Shown here: positions 33,452 to 43,349 of the stretch, piece by piece
Numbering within the stretch: position 1 is the stretch's first letter
Layout of the letters: each line of letters begins with the position of its first letter
Assembly (NCBI RefSeq): GCF_022376445.1
Contig: NW_025955162.1
Coordinates: forward strand, 1 to 64,000
Origin: Fomitopsis serialis
Lineage: Eukaryota > Basidiomycota > Agaricomycetes > Polyporales > Fomitopsidaceae
Reading direction: 5' to 3'
Length of the DNA: 64,000 bases
The notes under the pieces: generated by a model
The model's input: the letters and a program-made list of their open reading frames with translations, nothing else
Database searches by the model: none
Told to the model about the DNA's origin: nothing
Position numbers and translations under genes: made by a program

Positions 33452-35146
33452 GTGCCTACTACCCCATACCATTCCAGACGTGCTCGAAGACTCTTGCTTG
33501 CAGACGACTTAGAGGCACTAGTCTTCGGATCCCCTCTACCGCTTCTAACACCATCACCACCTCTCGAAGGAGAGGAACCCACCTCAGCCACAGTCACCAC
33601 GCGTAGAGGATCTTCCACCTCACGTCTACCCATACCCACCAGTCGTAGAGTGTCGTCAGTCCCTCCAGGACCAGAGCAGTCCGCGCCGCGACGGACTTCA
33701 ACCGTCGACACCCCTAACCCTTCGAACACTTCGACAATACCTTCGAACATTTCAACAATCCCTTCTATCGCTTCGCCAACTCCTTCTAACACTTTGAAGC
33801 TGAGTCCAAATATGGCCGACACAGGAGCACCAGCCTCGAAGGCGGCTTCAATGCCTGCACGCGGACACTCCACTGCACCTGTCTTTGACGAGTCAGAACA
33901 TTTCTCATTCAACCGCTTTTTCCAAGACCTCGAAACACACTTCGCACGATGCCGAGTTACCGACGACTCCGACAAGAAGTCATGGGCAGTTCGCTACCCT
34001 CCTATCCGCGTCTCCGACCTATGGATGATGCAGCCAACATTCAAGGATGCTACGAAGCCCTACGAGGAGTTCGTGACCGCCCTACGAGCACTCTATCCTG
34101 GAGCTGATGACGAGCACAAGTACTCGCTCGCTGATCTCGACACGGTCGTCCATGATCGCATAGAACTCGGGATGACCAATGCCCTCCACCTCGCTGCCTA
34201 CTACCGTGACTTCTACATGATTTCGGAGTACCTGATCGCTCGAGGTTCGCTTTCGACACTCGAACAAGATCGGAAGTTCCAGCAAGGCTTTCCGAATACG
34301 CTCTGGGGTCCCATCGAGCAGCGCCTGTTCATGCGGAACCCTGACCACTCTCGAAGGAAGCCCTGGACGTTCGCAGAGATCTACGAGTCAGCACAGTGGG
34401 TGTTAGATGGTCCTACACCAGCTTCGACCTTTCGGCAAGCTCGTCCCCCTATGCCTACGACCACACCCGCTGCGTCTATCCTGCCATCCCCACCTGTGAC
34501 CACGAAGTCCGAAGACCTCCTACCATTGCTACAGACGCTGATCAAGACCCTCGAGGCCCAGCAGTCTCACAGCCGGTCACCCGAATTCTCAAACAGTCGT
34601 GACAGCCCTCGGTGCTTCTATTGCGGACGTTCGGGATGTTGGATCGGCGACTGCGAGATGTTCGAAGAAGACAGGAAGAAGGGCCTGTGTCGACGGAACC
34701 CCGATGGCAAGATCGTCTCGTTCGACAACCGCTTCATGAGTCGCCGAGACAGCGAGACCCTCCGAGACGCTATCTACGAACATGCACGTTGTTCGAGCAA
34801 GTTAGGACTCAGTTCGTCGTCTTCGAGTGGTTCAGGCAGTGCTATGCAAGGTGCTACAGCCACGCAGTTGCTCTATGAAGCAGTCGAGAGTCCGCCTATC
34901 CCTACGCATGCCCTCGACATTGGAGAGATGCTAGCCTGCATGGACGCCCAGCTATCACGGTTGACGGAGATCTATGCTCGGGAACAGCATAAGCAGACCG
35001 TTGTCGACCGAGTTGTCATCGAGAAGCATCCCCTACGCTCGAACACCCACCTGGCTGATCAACCACTACTACCCATGACGTGTTCGAAGTTTTCGGAGCG
35101 AGCCCCAAACCGCCTGCCATGTTCGAAGACAGACCAAGTACCCTAG
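33452..35146 (+). CDS. Gag polyprotein of the LTR element
   Basis: The frame is open from at least 33452; its first ATG is at 33812, giving about 444 aa from there. The N-terminus is serine/threonine/proline-rich. The middle (33890-34400) is a helical capsid-like domain (FFQDLETHFARCRVTDD, KKSWAVRYPPI, DEHKYSLADLDTVVHDRI) as in basidiomycete Ty3/Gypsy Gag. A zinc knuckle lies at about 34615-34660: CFYCGRSGCWIGDC. In this copy the position normally held by histidine in CX2CX4HX4C is a cysteine, so the knuckle is CX2CX4CX4C. The gene ends at TAG 35144-35146 with no downstream pol frame. It may start from a non-ATG codon or an upstream exon. Confidence 0.8.
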   Translation: MPTTPYHSRRARRLLLADDLEALVFGSPLPLLTPSPPLEGEEPTSATVTTRRGSSTSRLPIPTSRRVSSVPPGPEQSAPRRTSTVDTPNPSNTSTIPSNISTIPSIASPTPSNTLKLSPNMADTGAPASKAASMPARGHSTAPVFDESEHFSFNRFFQDLETHFARCRVTDDSDKKSWAVRYPPIRVSDLWMMQPTFKDATKPYEEFVTALRALYPGADDEHKYSLADLDTVVHDRIELGMTNALHLAAYYRDFYMISEYLIARGSLSTLEQDRKFQQGFPNTLWGPIEQRLFMRNPDHSRRKPWTFAEIYESAQWVLDGPTPASTFRQARPPMPTTTPAASILPSPPVTTKSEDLLPLLQTLIKTLEAQQSHSRSPEFSNSRDSPRCFYCGRSGCWIGDCEMFEEDRKKGLCRRNPDGKIVSFDNRFMSRRDSETLRDAIYEHARCSSKLGLSSSSSSGSGSAMQGATATQLLYEAVESPPIPTHALDIGEMLACMDAQLSRLTEIYAREQHKQTVVDRVVIEKHPLRSNTHLADQPLLPMTCSKFSERAPNRLPCSKTDQVP

Positions 35147-37220
35147 CACCTGCGCCAGTCGTCCGACCTACCATCGACACCGAGAGTCCCGCTTTCCCAT
35201 CTGCAAATGTTCGAGACATGACCTACGCACCTCCTCCCACCCAACGTTTCGAAGCGACCCCTACGAAGTTCGAAGCGAGCCCTCGAAATTTCGAAGCATC
35301 TCCCACAAGCGACAGAGCCGAGCCAGCTTCTTTATAGCACAGCCCCCGCCCCAGCTTGCCGAACTGGCTGTCGAGTCCTCATCGAACACTCCGTGTGTAC
35401 CATTGACATCTGAGGAGCTTCGAAATTGCCTTCGTACCTTCGCGACCGATACTGGGCAGCACTGACGCCTCGGACGGCGGAGCGCAAGACGAACCAGGCG
35501 TCTACAAACACTGCAGCTATGGAACCACTTTCGAACTACAGCCTTATGATCGAAGACACTCCCAGTGTCACCGTGTTAGGGGACCTTCCGGAGGGCAGCC
35601 TTACATTAGAAGAGACTCCTACGTCTCGAAGTCTTCAGACATACGACCTACATCTTCGAAATCTTCGGACAGTCGACCTACGTCTCCGAGATTGTCAGAT
35701 GACCAACCTGCACCTCCGAAATGTTCGGACTATCGACCTATGTCTTTGAAGCCTTTGAACGGTGATCTCCCACGTCGACGGAATCTTTGAGTGCTCCTAC
35801 GACATTGGACACTCCTCCTATCCTCCGAAATGGCCAGATCATGCCCTACGTCTCCAAAATCTTCGAACGGTCAAGCCATGTCTCCGAGATTTTGGACTAT
35901 CAACAGATTCTTCGAACAATCTCTCTACGCTGATGGAATCCTTGAACATCCTACGATGTTTGACACCCTTCTATCCCTTCAGAATTGCAACACCACGCTC
36001 CTACATCTCAAGAATCTTCGAACTTTCGAGCTACATCTCTGAGATTGTCAGACCACATCCCAGGTCTACGAAATCTTCGAAGCCTCTTATGCCATTCTAG
36101 AATCGTCAACTGTCCCCTCCCATCTCCGGAACCTCCGACCTCTGCTATGCCTCCGAAATCATTGGATGCTTATGCTTACGCTCCGAAAAGTTCGGACTAT
36201 CTTTCTGCAACTACGACGCCTTTGGATCCTCCTATGATGTCTACCCCCACTCCTCGATGTTGCCAGACTCTGCTCCTACGTCTTGAAGTTACCGTGCACT
36301 GTGCTACCGCCAAAATCTTCGAACACTCCTACGATGGATGGCCTTACCTCCACTGGCTACTATGTTGCCCAAGCATGACGAGCAGCCCATGCTTCCCTCC
36401 CGCCCCGCCCATCTCTTGTATCTATCTCTGCGCTGACCGAGGACGGTCACAATTTCAGTAAGGGGGAGGATCACCACGACCACTTGGTAGTACCATCACC
36501 AGACACGCCTCGAAAGCTAGACCCACACCGCGAAGACGTCAACATACCCTATTGCTCTCGCAACCAGCAGGTCCACCCAAACACGTGTCGAGAGTCTTCT
36601 ACATGTGTGTGGTGCTGTTCGTCACTGCCGCACTGTTTTTCGCTTTGGAGACAATTATGGCCATGGGATCGACGTGGAGTGCATGAACAACAACTCCGAA
36701 CATTCGAGACACGTACCTAGTCCTACCACCCGACATGGCCCCAGACCCAACAAACCTAATCGTTCGTAGAGTGAATACCTTGCAAATGATGCCCGCTGCA
36801 CCTCGGGGCCGAGCCTGAGCGTTACGAGACAGTCAGGGACCTCGACTTCTTCGAGACGACCTAGAGCAAGCTCCGAACATGTCAGTCAGGCAGTCCCCAA
36901 TGCAAAGACGAGACCTCGCAGTGTACCGCTGGCTAGAGAGAAGGAGAAGGAGTCTACGATGTCCCTAGGAGCCTCCGAACACTTCGAAGATGCATTCGAC
37001 AAGCTGGATGCAGACAGTGTTTTGCCGAGACAGCTAGGGTCTTCTATGGTGCTAGACGACCTTTCCCGCCATAGGGGGCGACGATACCACCCAAGCAATC
37101 CTTAGTTCACGTCCTACCTCCATTTTCAACCATCCTCGCCTTCTACCGACCCCGGTGGTCCTCTACGAAACAAGCACCTTCATCTGCTATACCGCTGACC
37201 GAGGACGGCAGGATTTCAGT
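35147..37220 (+). repeat. Non-coding, repeat-rich interior of the LTR element
   Basis: Between gag and the polypurine tract, 35600-36200 contains many degenerate ~33-36 bp units built on CTCCGAAATCTTCGGAC and a following CGACCTA. In one frame (35426-35749) they read as repeated 'DLHLRNLRT' units. No pol domains were found. At about 36420-36475 a segment closely resembles the sequence just before the right LTR (CTGACCGAGGACGG…TTTCAGTAAGGGGGA). Confidence 0.65.
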
Positions 37221-37229
37221 AAGGGGGAA
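37221..37229 (+). other. Polypurine tract
   Basis: AAGGGGGAA lies directly before the right LTR and is the expected plus-strand priming site. Confidence 0.75.
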
Positions 37230-38210
37230 TGATACGCCTCTAGGCTATCTAAGCCCCGAAAATGCAATCTAGGCCTCTACGATGCTCCGAAGCTCTTAGA
37301 AGATCCACTACAACTGTTCGAAGATTTCGAAGTTCGTAGCCAACCCTGGCTCACCTTGGAAGACTATCCACGACCTTCCGGCACCTCAGTGACGCTATAG
37401 GAGCACCTACCCACCTATCTAGACAACCCCAGAGCACGGAGGTCACTCGAAGATGCACTATGTGTTAGAAGACACTCGAACATGTTAGAAGACGTGCTAC
37501 GGTGTTAGAAGATCTCCTGCGAGACCATAGGATGCTACAGGATGTCCAGTGAGTCCTTGCAGGTCGTCTCACATCCTCGACGAGTGGTCTCGGTTTCCGG
37601 TGTCATGTGATAGCCGGTCGGCCTTCGGACCACTGGTTAGCGAGCCCGAGAGCAGTTGTCACGTGTTAGAAGCCATAGCCGGATGTTTGGGGCCGTCGGA
37701 GCTCCGTAGTGGTAATAGCCGTGTTTCCCTGTATATACTCTGGACTGGTTCCCTTCGAATCCCAGAGACCCCCTTACCCTCTCAATCTCACCTCGCACCG
37801 GCGAGGTTCGTCAGTCAGCCAGTACGTTCGAAGTCAGCAAGTTCGCCAGTCAGTCAGTACGTTCGAAGTCAGCAAGTTCGCCAGTCAGTCAGTACGTTCG
37901 CCAGCTCGTAGTTGTCCCGAGAGGCTCTACACTTCTTCTCCTGCCGTCGCTCGCCTTCCTTGTCACTGTTCGTTCGACACGTCTGTCGAAACTCCCCCTC
38001 CTACCTTCGAGGCTTAGCCCTCGTCTTCGAACAGTCTTCAACATCTTCGAAGCTCTCCCACGTCGTTCGGAGTCTTGTCCGTCCTCCTCCTTCTTACCTA
38101 GACCACTGTACAGTCCCCCGTACATCTCATAGACACAGAGGCCTCGCATACCACTGCTCGACCTCACGGTTGGGTTTTGTGTGGCTTTTGTGTTCTTTTC
38201 GGTCGCGTCA
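37230..38210 (+). repeat. Right (3') LTR
   Basis: 981 bp, beginning TGATACGCC and ending GGTCGCGTCA. Compared with the left LTR there are scattered substitutions and small indels (for example near 37743 and 37761) and a different number of internal CAGTACGTTCG repeats at 37820-37905. Confidence 0.9.
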
Positions 38211-38800
38211 ACGGATACGGCCGATGCGTGCGGGTACGGCCGATGCGGACAGATACGACCGACGGGTACGGATACCACCATCCGTCGCACACCAATACGA
38301 TGCCGGGCTTGACCACCCCAGCAACCACGCACCGGTGCGTACGGATACGGCCGATGCGTGCGGGTACGACTGATGCGTACAGATACGACCGACGGGTACG
38401 GATACCACCATCCGTCGCACACCAATACGATGCCGGGCTTGACCAGCCCCAGCAACCACGCACCGGTGCGTACGGATACGGCCGATGCGTGCGTGTACGA
38501 CTGATGCGTACAGATACGACCGACGGGTACGGGTACCACCATCCGTCGCACACCAATACGATGCGGCTTGACCAGCCCCAGCAACCACGCACCGGTGCGT
38601 ACGGATACGGCCGATGCGTGCGGGTACGACTGATGCGTACAGATACGACCGACGGGTACGGGTACCACCATCCGTCGCACACCAATACGATGCCGGGCTT
38701 GACCAGCCCCAGCAACCACGCACCGGTGCGTACGGATACGGCCGATGCGTACGGATACGACCACCCGTCGCACAGCAATACGGTGAACGCATGTCCGGCT
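38211..38800. repeat. ~130-bp tandem minisatellite
   Basis: About 4.5 units begin at 38211, 38341, 38472, 38601 and 38732 (spacing 129-131 bp). Each begins ACGGATACGGCCGATGCG and contains GACGGGTACGG, CCGTCGCACACCAATACGATG and CAGCAACCACGCACCGGTGCG-type blocks. Long open frames exist on both strands only because the unit lacks stops; none resembles a protein family. The array starts at the first base after the right LTR. Confidence 0.85.
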
Positions 38801-39269
38801 TGACCAGCCCCAACAAGCAGGACCACTCGGTGAGTACCCGCTAGGCGCCCACCGGAACGTGAACCAGCACACAGTGCGCAAGGGCCCGTTGACCAGCAGC
38901 CCGACAGGCCTCAGTCCAATGCGTACAGGCACGTCGAGGATGACCCTACCACATCGCTCCCGAGGATTGCTGGGCCGCCAAGCACCAACATCCCATGCAG
39001 GAGTATCGATCGTTCCAGAATTCACGATGCGCCTCCCTGACCAGCTCGCCGCATACACACGATGAGCCTACGCGCCTTAGACCACGCAAGCACAATTTGA
39101 GCCCGAGCTCATGGAGCAGTGCCGGACGTACGGAAGATCGACATGCATGTAGCTCGCGCGAGCCTGATGTAGTGCCCAGGTAGTATTGAATTGTACGGCG
39201 GTTGTATTCAGTACAATAATATGTGGTTCTTAACGACTATGACGTGGCTGATCTGTCTGCTGATCTGAG
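38801..39269. other. Spacer after minisatellite
   Basis: No gene was recognised. The missing N-terminus of the DDE transposase at 29997-32217 was looked for here on the minus strand and not found. Confidence 0.4.
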
Positions 39270-39740
39270 TTGTCTAACACTAGTAGCCTCGCAGTGCTCG
39301 ATAAGGTTGGTAGAGGATCGTATTCGCAGTCCAGGAGGCAGGGTAGGGCAGGATGCACCACTGCGATCAAGAGGCTATGTGGGTCTGTCAAGGGTACTAG
39401 ACGTGACTCCGCGGCGCCGCGACTTCACTGCCACCCTTTTGCTAACTTCATAGTCATGAACCTGAGCCATGTGGGGATCTCCGCTAGCAACCTATGCAGC
39501 GATATCTCAACAGTTCCGATCGACAGAGGCGAACTTGTGTTCAAGTTGTATGAACCAGGTCTGGTCATACTACCTCTTCGCAACGGCGATTTCGTGATAT
39601 TTCCATCGTGCAAATTGACGCATTTAAACTCACACTTCAAAGGTCGTCGGGCTTTCATTGTATTGCACACGGACAGAGAAATGATTAAGTGGCTGGAGGA
39701 GCGCAATGGTTGCTCTACTAACGCCACTTTTATTTATTAG
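39270..39740 (+). pseudogene. C-terminal piece of a fungal 2OG-Fe(II) oxygenase-like (double-stranded beta-helix) protein
   Basis: The plus frame ending at TAG 39738-39740 contains RGELVFKLYEPGLVILPLRN, then GDFVIFPSCKLTHLNSHF, then RRAFIVLHTDREMIKWLEER. This order (GGELVxPxLxLxxPLxxGDVVxFxSxxLxH, then an arginine-containing strand and a hydrophobic strand) is what I know from the C-terminal half of TET/JBP-like or other 2-oxoglutarate oxygenase-like proteins in mushrooms. The upstream HxD half is not readable. An acceptor-like GACAG at about 39523 would start this exon. It is probably a 5'-truncated copy; some members of this group travel with basidiomycete transposons. Confidence 0.4.
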
Positions 39741-39964
39741 TATCTACATAGCTTCACTCGTCCTCACTCAACTTGCGCGTTTTGGCGAATACCATGAGCG
39801 CTTTCCCATGGTTGACAGCGCTCGGACTCTATGAACATCACTCACATCGATCGTTGAAGTTCGCAGCGTCTACGTAAAATTCCACGGTGCGTCTCTTGTT
39901 TCTCATATCACTACAGTCTATCCTCTGTCTTTCCTCTCTCCGTGTTCTGGCTACGTATTCAGGC

Positions 39965-42960
39965 ATGCCCGACTCGAAGCGCGTCACCCGATCGGTTGCA
40001 ACCGAACAAGGCTCCGAAACGCCCAGGTCGACAGGTCGACCAACACCCAGGCCGCAGGCGGCTCCATGAAAAATAGTAAATTCACGAAGGGCAAGGCGAA
40101 AGAAGTGGCCGCCAAGAAGAAGGGTCAGGAAAGGGAGAAGGAGAAGGAGAAGGAGCGACGCACTACTCGTGAGCGTCGTTTGTGCTGCAATGAACCTAAC
40201 TGTTATCGCTGATGGCCTGCTTGAAAGAGGTCCGGAAGAGGGCGTCGAAGATAATGGCCGAAGAAGAATTATTGAGTGATGAAGAGCAACCGAAAACAAA
40301 AAAGAAGAAGTGTGCTGTGGTGGAGGACGAGGCGGAAGCCGATGAGCAGGATAAGGCAGTCGAAGACACGCCAGAAGATGTCGAGATGGAGGATGACACT
40401 ACTAGTAAGCAGCCTACTACCACTCGACGTACGTGGCAACCATGGTCTGCTGTACGTACACATTACTGACTAGACCGCTGCATTTCTACCAAGCCAAACC
40501 GAAGCCGGCATACGGTAAATTCGCGAGACCCGAGACGTCCTTGGATCCCGCCGAGGAGAATGTTGCACAAACACTGAGTAATTCACTTCATATATCCACA
40601 TTATTATTGGCTAAGCTATCAAATGTGTAGTCGGGGGGCGGCGTGAAGCCAGGGAGAACGCTGGCAGTAGTCGTAAGGCGGTGTGCTGAAACCGACAAAA
40701 CCTAAGTTCGGCGGTGGCAAGTCCACTCACGGTACTGCCAACCGAAGGCACTGCCGGTGAGTGGGAAGGTAGGCAGTGATTTCTCGTACTGTGCGAAGGC
40801 TAAGACATAGCTCTGTTTCACATCGTCAGGACAAGGTAAGGCCCGAGCAACAGGCAAGGATGACTCGGTCGAGAGCGAGCATGACCCCAAATCAGACGAA
40901 GACAGCGATGGCGGAGGCAGCGATGATGCTTATGACGATGACGCAGGCGACGATGGGAGTCAGGTCGAGGATGAGGACGACGTCGACGATGTAGGGCCTG
41001 AGTCTCAGAGTCGGAGGACGGAGACGATGAGGGCGAGGACGAGGGCGATGTGGTAGTGAGTATCCTCTCTGGTTTATTGGTCGTGATTAGCATCGCATTG
41101 GACTATCTGCAGGTCGTGTCTGAGACGAGGGCGCAAAGCAAGCCGGCTCTCGCCAAGTCGACGGGCAGTGGTCGAGACAGCAGCAGTCGCGCCAGGGTCG
41201 CCGACTTACCAGCCAAAGTCAGGACTCTCGTCTCGGCCGCGCAAAATTGTCTGCGACTACGCATTGCGCTCAACTCGGCGTGGACGAAGGAGGCTTCAGT
41301 CGCGTCCAAGCGGCTGCCAAGGAGGGATATACTAATCCGTGACAGTGTTCGCGACGCTTATGACAGACGAGGGACTGGCAACCATGCTGCCGACATCAAG
41401 GCCGCGTTTTGGCTGCTGGCCGACAAGAAGGACGACAAGAAGAAAGACAAGAAGGAAGCGGATCACACCCAGAAAGACAAGAAGAAAGCGAATGGCGATG
41501 CGAGCTCGGATGGTGACGAGGACTCGGAACGAGCCGCTTTGAGAGCGAAGGCCTACTCCGTGGTGAGCTCACACTCATTATAATTCACGAAAGTCGGAGG
41601 CTCTGATTCTTTCCAGGTCTGGACTTGCTCATCACAGACTCGGAACGAGCTCAAGAGGAAGGCGAAGCAAGTGATAGAGCAGACCTTCAAGCTTGGCAGC
41701 CTGACAGTTCCTCAAAGGACCGAGGTCGTCGTTGGCTTCTCGAGACGCACCCAACGGAAGTGAATGACGGTTCCGGGACACGCAACATCGCGAACTTCGT
41801 CTTCGGGGGCGTAGAGTTCCACTTCGATCGCAAGAAAAAGCTGGATCGAGAGGTACGTGCTCACACAGGGTGCAACACGTCAGAGCGAGCTCACTGCAAT
41901 CCTAGCTTACCAAGGTCGAGCCCACGGAGCCATTCCGAAACGAATGCATCCCTGAGCTCATCTACCAGTACTACGGCCTGGCAGGACGCGGCGATGCGAA
42001 CATCAATGCGGCCCTGGATGAGTTCAGCAAGATGCCCTTCAACCTCATCGCCCTCGCATGCAACGCGGTACGTATCCGCATCCTCGTCGAGTTCCTGCTC
42101 TAAGTTAAGCTACTCATACAATTGTAAACTAGATCGAGGCAGCACTGATGGAGGTAACGTCGCACAACCAGTCCATATTTTCTCCGGCAAGCTTTTCGCG
42201 GCCAAGTAAGTAATTCTTAAGTTCTATTGCAAATGGTGAAAGCTCACCAACCATAGGTGGGATGGCACGATGGCCATCCTAGAGACTCTGGAAGACAGTG
42301 CCAGCGAGTACCTCGAAGAGACGCGAGAGCTCATATGGAAGCACATCAGGTAAGTTTTGAATCTAGACGGAAATTGTTACTGACCACACATACAGCAATC
42401 GTCTCAACGCTGGCCCCAACGCGCTCGAGGGAGTGACGGACAGCGATGAGCAGCCGGGCAGCTTCATCCCTTTGCTCCAGTTGCGTGCATCAAAGGCGCA
42501 GAGCAGCAGCGACAAGCCCGGCACATCGAAGGCTGCGACCAAGCCGCCGTCGAGCACCGCGAAGAAGGGCAATAAATCCACCACATCATCGAAGACCGCG
42601 GGCAAGCCGTCCGGCTCATCGAAAAGCGCGAAGACACCGAATTCTTCGCAGGCTGCGAAGAATCCACCCAGTCCATCGAGGAAGACTCGCGGTGCAGGCG
42701 CGTCGACTTCGAAGTCACAGAACCACCAACGGCGCGACTCTGACGGCAGCGAGGGCGGTGAAGCGGGTGGACAGGGCCACAGTGAGGACGAAGGGGGCGC
42801 CGGACTCTCTGGCGAAGGCGGTGAAGGGGTTCAGACTGAGATCGATGAACTCCGCGGGTCTGGAGAAGGTGCGTGTTCAGTCGTCACTTGCCACCTACAT
42901 GATCCCATTCAACATTTTCCAGACCGTGGCAGTGGAGCATCCACGAACGGCGGGGCCTGA
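39965..42960 (+). CDS. DUF6532-like basidiomycete protein, second copy, one apparent frame break
   Basis: ATG 39965 begins a basic N-terminus. A lysine-rich stretch (FTKGKAKEVAAKKK, 40080-40130) follows, then an acidic KKKK/EDE segment (40230-40410), then RVADLPAKVRTLVSAAQNCL (41200-41260), NELKRKAKQVIEQTFKLGSL near 41650, NIANFVFGGVEFHFDRKKKL near 41790, FRNECIPELIYQYYGLAGRG near 41940, FNLIALACNAIEAALMEV across an intron near 42070-42130, and EYLEETRELIWKHIR near 42340. The tail is Ser/Lys-rich and ends at TGA 42958-42960 after a last intron. The IALxxxAIExAL helix and layout match the gene at 6771, hence the DUF6532-like call. Near 41731-41734 the frame changes by one base (…TEVVV / WLLETHPTEV…), so one nucleotide seems lost. 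A similar shift may exist near 40030. This is either a pseudogene or a sequence error. Confidence 0.55.
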
Positions 42961-43349
42961 GTAGGTCGATGGTAAGTCAATCAGTCATCTACAGAATTGA
43001 AGCATTTGCTCATTCAATCATCTCGTTCTACTATTGACCATCAAGTGTAGTATATGGTACTGCGTTCAAGGGTGTGTCGGTCGGTCGGTCCGAGTCGGTC
43101 GCTCTGCCATCAATGTTGTCTTAGTGGTATGTATAGTTGCTCCGAGTCGTGGCTTGTCATCTCGGTGTTGTTGTCATGTTGTATAAGTAGTACTGAACAT
43201 TGTTGTACCAATATCATCGTCGTGTGGATCATGCCTAATGCACAAGGTGCATATTTGCGAATGGATTTGAGTCACATGAAGACAGAATCAGTGACAAAAA
43301 GCAACAATAAGTACAGCAAAATGGTGCTACATTACACATCCTCATCGCA
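42961..43349. other. Convergent intergenic spacer
   Basis: AT-rich sequence between two convergent genes; nothing recognised. Confidence 0.4.

Larger units (their letters stand above)
32218..38210 (+). mobile_element. Gag-only LTR retrotransposon (Ty3/Gypsy-like, non-autonomous)
   Basis: This is a complete-looking element bounded by long terminal repeats that begin TGATACGCC and end GGTCGCGTCA (TG…CA). Internally it has a primer-binding-like site just after the left LTR, a gag frame, a repeat-rich middle and a polypurine tract just before the right LTR. No protease, reverse transcriptase, RNase H or integrase can be read in any frame between 35147 and 37229, so it would depend on proteins from another element. 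The LTRs differ only at scattered positions and in the copy number of a short internal repeat, suggesting fairly recent movement. The 5-bp flanks (CGCGC left, ACGGA right) do not match, so no target duplication remains. Confidence 0.85.

Noticed and set aside
35147..37220. Degraded reverse transcriptase/integrase in the LTR element
   Set aside because: No RT, RNase H or integrase motif could be read in any frame; the region is dominated by short repeats.
38177..38803. 208-codon plus-strand ORF
   Set aside because: Same minisatellite artefact read on the other strand.
37889..39058. 389-codon minus-strand ORF rich in Arg/Val/Ile
   Set aside because: It runs through the ~130-bp minisatellite; the repeated peptide simply reflects the DNA unit, and the opposite strand is also open. 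No protein family resemblance.
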